Shown: positions 19,651 through 22,832 of the stretch, in pieces | Layout: each line of letters opens with the position of its first letter | Numbering within the stretch: the first letter of the stretch is position 1 | Origin: Chloromonas sp. AAM2 | Lineage: Eukaryota > Chlorophyta > Chlorophyceae > Chlamydomonadales > Chlamydomonadaceae | Assembly (NCBI GenBank): GCA_004335635.1 | Contig: QAXH01006403.1 | Location: 13,074 to 35,905 of the forward strand | DNA length: 22,832 bases | Direction of reading: 5' to 3' | Position numbers and translations under genes: made by a program | The notes under the pieces: model-generated | What the model was told of the DNA's origin: nothing | Database searches by the model: none | Seen by the model: only the letters and a program-made list of their open reading frames with translations

Positions 19651-22213
19651 TGTCATCTGGCACTGAATGGTGGTCCGGAATGGTGGTCAGCGTCCTATTC
19701 GTGGCACACGGAACCTTCAAACCTTTCGTCTGCTTTGTTTTGCGCCAACTGGCACGTGCCGTGTTGCCTGTTTGGGTTCATTGATTGATTGCTTTCACAC
19801 ACCCGTCTGGTTGTGATGTCACCAGCTCTTGATTTGGTTTGTGACCAACCACCTTGGAGTTCTCGAATTGTTTTTCTAACAACGCCTGGAACACTGTTGA
19901 GCCTTTTGGATGTGGGTTCGGCCTTGTTACATCTGTATGTCCTCGGCTGTTTGATCTGCAGCACAGCAAGCTGTGCCAGATGTAAGCTTGTCACTGTGCC
20001 AAATAGTATGGTTCCCACAGCACCAAATAGCTGCTGCACAACCAGCAGGTGTAAGGGCATAAAGGTGCAAGCAGGTTCAGGATGCCAGATGAAGTGGGAT
20101 GGACAGCTTGTGACCACCTGTTCAGCAGCAGTGCAGCATGTGTCGTGTTAGTGTACTACAATCCGATCCTGATCAGCGCAAAGCAAACTGTCACTTGTAA
20201 TTGCAGTTCGGTCACGCGTGGTTCACAACAGGGGAGGTCTGCGTGACTTGATGTTGCCGTCCTGACGATTGCGCGTAAGTGCCTGTGGCTGAACTCAGGT
20301 TCAAACATGCACTCTGTGAGCATTGGCCAGTCTAGTCGTAAAGCTGTCCCATCTGAGCCAGGCTGCTTCAACTGTGATCATGCCTGGGCGTTCAACTAGA
20401 CTTTGACATGCATTTGTCGCATGGGGCTCCAGCATGAGGCCAACTACGACTTGAACGATCTCTTGTCCACAAAGTTTGCTATTGTGATACAGTTACAGTT
20501 GACAAAGCCACGGCACCCTTAAATCGGCAGGAAGCTCAATCATAGCAGCAACAGTAACAGCAATATAACAGAAGTTGCAAATCTCACATGCTCAATCTCG
20601 CACAGCATCACTCAATATGGACCAATGATGTCATGGAGGACCAATGATGCAAGTGAGATCTGCATGTGATTGCAACCATGTCCGAAGGTGCGCAGCAGAA
20701 GTCCGCTTCAACACCCAGCTACACAAGAATCACGTGCTTTCCGTTTCCTCTGTTTTCCAAAACTTGGGACACGCCTGACAGATCTCAATAGCAAAAATAA
20801 AAGTAAATCATACCAAGGTGTGACTTGCAAGGGGGCTGCCACCTTGTCAGAAAACTGCCATGTGCCTTACATGCAACAGCATGTGCTGAGAAACGGCAGC
20901 CCCCCCATGCATGTGCCCTGGGCCCAGCATAGCAGGCCCATGCACAAAGCACACTGAAAGCACATGAGGCAATGCTGGGTTTCCAGCTACCTGGTTTTAG
21001 AGCAAATCTAGCAACTCTCTTGCCCTCAACAGGCTGAGCACCGACCTGTGATCAATATTGGCAGACGGTATGAATGAGCACGTGGCAAACTGAAAATTCC
21101 AGTGTTTTGAAAGTCCACTCTTGCAGACAGTCATTGTGGGGGTTGCCATGGAAAAGCACACAGGGAAATGCCAATCAAGGTGCACAATGACATATCACAG
21201 CATCTTAAACCCAATTGACAGTTCCCTGTCGGCTTTTCGCTTTCATGGCCCCTTCCGGTTGCCACACCTTGCACTCTATGTTGGTACCAAACAGGTACTC
21301 AGACATCTGGCAAAAAACCGTTATTCTGAACAAATCTGCAACAAGCCCTTCATATGGGCTGGTGGGTCACGTGATGAAAGAAACGCTCAAAGAAACGCTT
21401 GCACCCGGAGTTCCACTCTCCTCCTTGACAATGGCTCTTGAGCATGTCGTTGCTCGAATACAGGGCACCAGGCAAACCATACGCTGGGTTCCAGACAATG
21501 CTGCTTTGATTTGGAAAAACACACAGTGGTCTGTTCTCCTTTCATGGTCAGGAAACCACAGGCATTGAACGCATGCCTTGCAGCTTGCAAACACACATCC
21601 GCTGAGCCATACAGCACACAAAACAGTGCAGGGTTCACGGGCCGGAGCACTCCAGCGTGCCTCACACCCTGCCCACAAGCGCGCGGAGCACTGCCAGTCA
21701 CCCAATTCCATAGTCTTAAATCCGTATCACTGCGGGCTGGTGTGATGGCGGGGCATCAGTCAACAGTGTTGTGGACCAGGGTCACACATATCACTCTGAC
21801 GCGCCGCATCATCACTCACAACCGCAAATGTGAAGCAGCGGGCCACCATTGTTCTGCACTACAACACAAATCACAGTCTTGATGTTGCAAAAACCCAGGC
21901 GGCTGCCTGACTGTCCTTGCTGTTCCAGTGCCGTGCCTTAGGCTACCAGGCAATTTGGATCGCATCAGCACAGTGCCCGGTTTTGGCACATTGTGCTTGG
22001 CTGACCATTGCCAAAGGAGGGGTGCTATTTGGGGCTGTACAGAAGGTGGCTGTGTCGGTTTGGCAGCCTTTGGGGCGAGTAGCGCTATGCCATGGCTGGC
22101 GGGAACCCGGGCGCTGTGACACCTGTTGTGCACTGTAAGTGAGAGCACTCTTAGGTCCAAAGTTGTCCAATGTATAGCATCAATGTCCAATGTGACGTGG
22201 GAGCCAAGGGTAC
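19651..22213. other. Convergent intergenic region, no recognised gene
   Basis: Tail-to-tail space between the two genes, part of which must be their 3' UTRs. The longest open frames (plus 19789-20151, minus 20117-19695, overlapping each other) show no domain or Trp motif and have no supporting splice pattern. The only structure I see is the inverted repeat at 20831-20904 and a doubled GGACCAATGATG near 20616-20649. Confidence 0.5.
20831..20904. repeat. GC-rich inverted repeat in intergenic region
   Basis: GGGGGCTGCC at 20831-20840 and GGCAGCCCCC at 20895-20904 are perfect complements, 54 bp apart, with weaker pairing inside. A minus-strand TGTAA lies in the loop region (20881-20877). Confidence 0.6.
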
Positions 22214-22393
22214 TTAGCGCTTTGCGTGGAACACTCCGAGGCCGCGCATGCGAGGTGAGCGGCGCACTCCGGGCGTGCTGACCAGCCTCAGCGGGGAGCC
22301 CTTGCCACTGCCTGGGGTCAGTGCCGAGTCCTGCTCTTCTTCGAGTTGAGCACATTGGTAGCTCTCCAGGGCAGGCAGAGAGAGCCCCTCGAC
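22214..22393 (-). CDS. Last exon of minus-strand gene
   Basis: 60 codons including TAA, preceded by GTCACAG. Phase 0 matches the upstream exon. High GC and an acidic-to-basic composition change support it as coding. Confidence 0.65.
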   Translation of the reverse strand, partial: VEGLSLPALESYQCAQLEEEQDSALTPGSGKGSPLRLVSTPGVRRSPRMRGLGVFHAKR

Positions 22394-22832
22394 CTGTGAC
22401 GCAAATTACACGAGAGCATGTGAGCCTTACAATTGCAATGTGTATGCGAGTATGACGTTGATGTATGTGAATGTTTGAGCCATCTTCTGCTCCGCTTGCT
22501 GGACGATACCAATGTAAACACACACACACACACACACACACACATTCTCACCTCGTCCATCCGGCCGCTGCCCGTGCTGCTGGCGAGCAGGACGCGCCCC
22601 GTCTCGGCAACAAACTCGCTGCAGTGCCCGTTGGCAGGGACAGGGCCATACGGGAGCGGGAGCGTGGGGATCGGGCGGGCGAGGCGGTGAGCAGCCGCGG
22701 CCCGCACCATACCTAAGGTGGGCGGGGCGATGGCGGGAGGCAGGGACGGGGCGGCGGGGGTGAGGGTGGGAGACCCGGCGGACCAGCTGCGGACGAGGCT
22801 GTCTTCCAAACCCATCCGGCGGCTGCGGCGGG
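22214..22832 (-). CDS. Unrecognised protein, C-terminal two exons, 5' partial
   Basis: Minus-strand exons 22832-22552 and 22393-22214, joined over a 158-bp intron (donor GTGAGA, acceptor GTCACAG) in phase 0, ending in TAA at 22216-22214. The first exon is Pro/Ala-rich and open to the window edge; a Met at 22815 (MGLEDSLVRSW) could be the start or internal. Its end reads NGHCSEFVAETGRVLLASST then GSGRMDE. The last exon reads VEGLSLPALESYQCAQLEEE and ends in STPGVRRSPRMRGLGVFHAK plus a final R. Ser/Thr-Pro sites beside basic residues (SPLR, TPGVRR, SPRMR) suggest a phosphoregulated protein, but I do not recognise the family. It is transcribed towards the Sfi1-like gene. Confidence 0.65.
22394..22551 (-). 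other. Intron of minus-strand gene with (CA)n
   Basis: GT-AG intron of 158 bp. On the plus strand it carries a (CA)n run at about 22517-22544, just inside the donor. Confidence 0.6.
22517..22544 (+). repeat. (CA)n microsatellite
   Basis: About 14 units within the intron of the minus-strand gene. Confidence 0.95.
22552..22832 (-). CDS. Penultimate exon of minus-strand gene, cut by window edge
   Basis: Frame is open through all 281 nt on the minus strand, high GC, ends GRMDE before GTGAGA. Pro/Ala-rich in residues 15-60 after the Met at 22815. Confidence 0.6.

Noticed and set aside
19695..20151. Gene in the intergenic region (140 residues minus, 120 residues plus)
   Set aside because: Overlapping frames on both strands, no recognisable domain, no splice pattern; probably chance within 3' UTR sequence.
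21816..22541. 241-residue minus-strand open frame
   Set aside because: It starts in the CA-repeat intron and overlaps the last exon of the minus gene in another frame; the spliced two-exon model fits better.

Overview
The window is nuclear DNA from a eukaryote, most likely a chlorophycean green alga of the Chlamydomonas/Volvox/Haematococcus type. The evidence is GC-rich coding exons in AT-richer introns of about 220-1130 bp, GT-AG splice sites with GTGAGG/GTGCGG/GTAGGG-type donors, abundant microsatellites and minisatellites, non-LTR retroelement tails ending in (CAA)n, and a TGTAA motif downstream of a stop codon. The species call is an inference; no operon, ribosome binding site or other prokaryotic feature is visible.

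From 266 to 18963 the plus strand carries one very large gene, open at its 5' end. I resolved 33 exons by reading through the introns. All 33 join in a consistent phase with canonical GT-AG borders and give 1745 residues plus a TGA stop. Exons 1-29 form a long basic helical array with a motif of the type A-[FW]-x-x-W-[RKQ] every 20-40 residues, about 78 Trp in about 1447 residues by hand count. This is the signature of Sfi1-type centrin-binding repeats, as in proteins of centriole, basal body or spindle pole linker filaments. Exons 30-33 encode a Trp-poor tail: a small Ser-Pro cluster, a polar Gln-rich stretch, then Ala/Gly/Pro-rich low-complexity sequence.

The introns are heavily populated. 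They hold CA/CT microsatellites, minisatellites of 12, 13, 15, 26 and 28 bp (several directly against 3' splice sites), decayed copies of neighbouring exons (exons 6, 9 and 19), and an 87-bp tandem duplication that repeats the donor of exon 29. They also hold fragments of two (CAA)n-tailed retroelement families. One fragment keeps the C-terminal end of a LINE polyprotein (10112-10312), and part of its 3' end occurs again in inverted orientation in another intron. A 157-base assembly gap lies at 10388-10544 inside the plus-strand LINE fragment.

From 18964 to 22213 is a convergent (tail-to-tail) intergenic region with the 3' UTR of the Sfi1-like gene and no convincing gene. From 22832 down to 22214 the minus strand holds the last two exons of a second, unrecognised gene that enters from the right edge. 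Its C-terminus has several Ser/Thr-Pro sites next to basic residues.

I saw no rRNA or tRNA gene, CRISPR array, or complete mobile element. The strongest leads are the new intragenic duplications around splice sites, which look like intron or exon gain in progress in a centrin-binding repeat gene, and the tandem composite retroelement insertion in intron 17.
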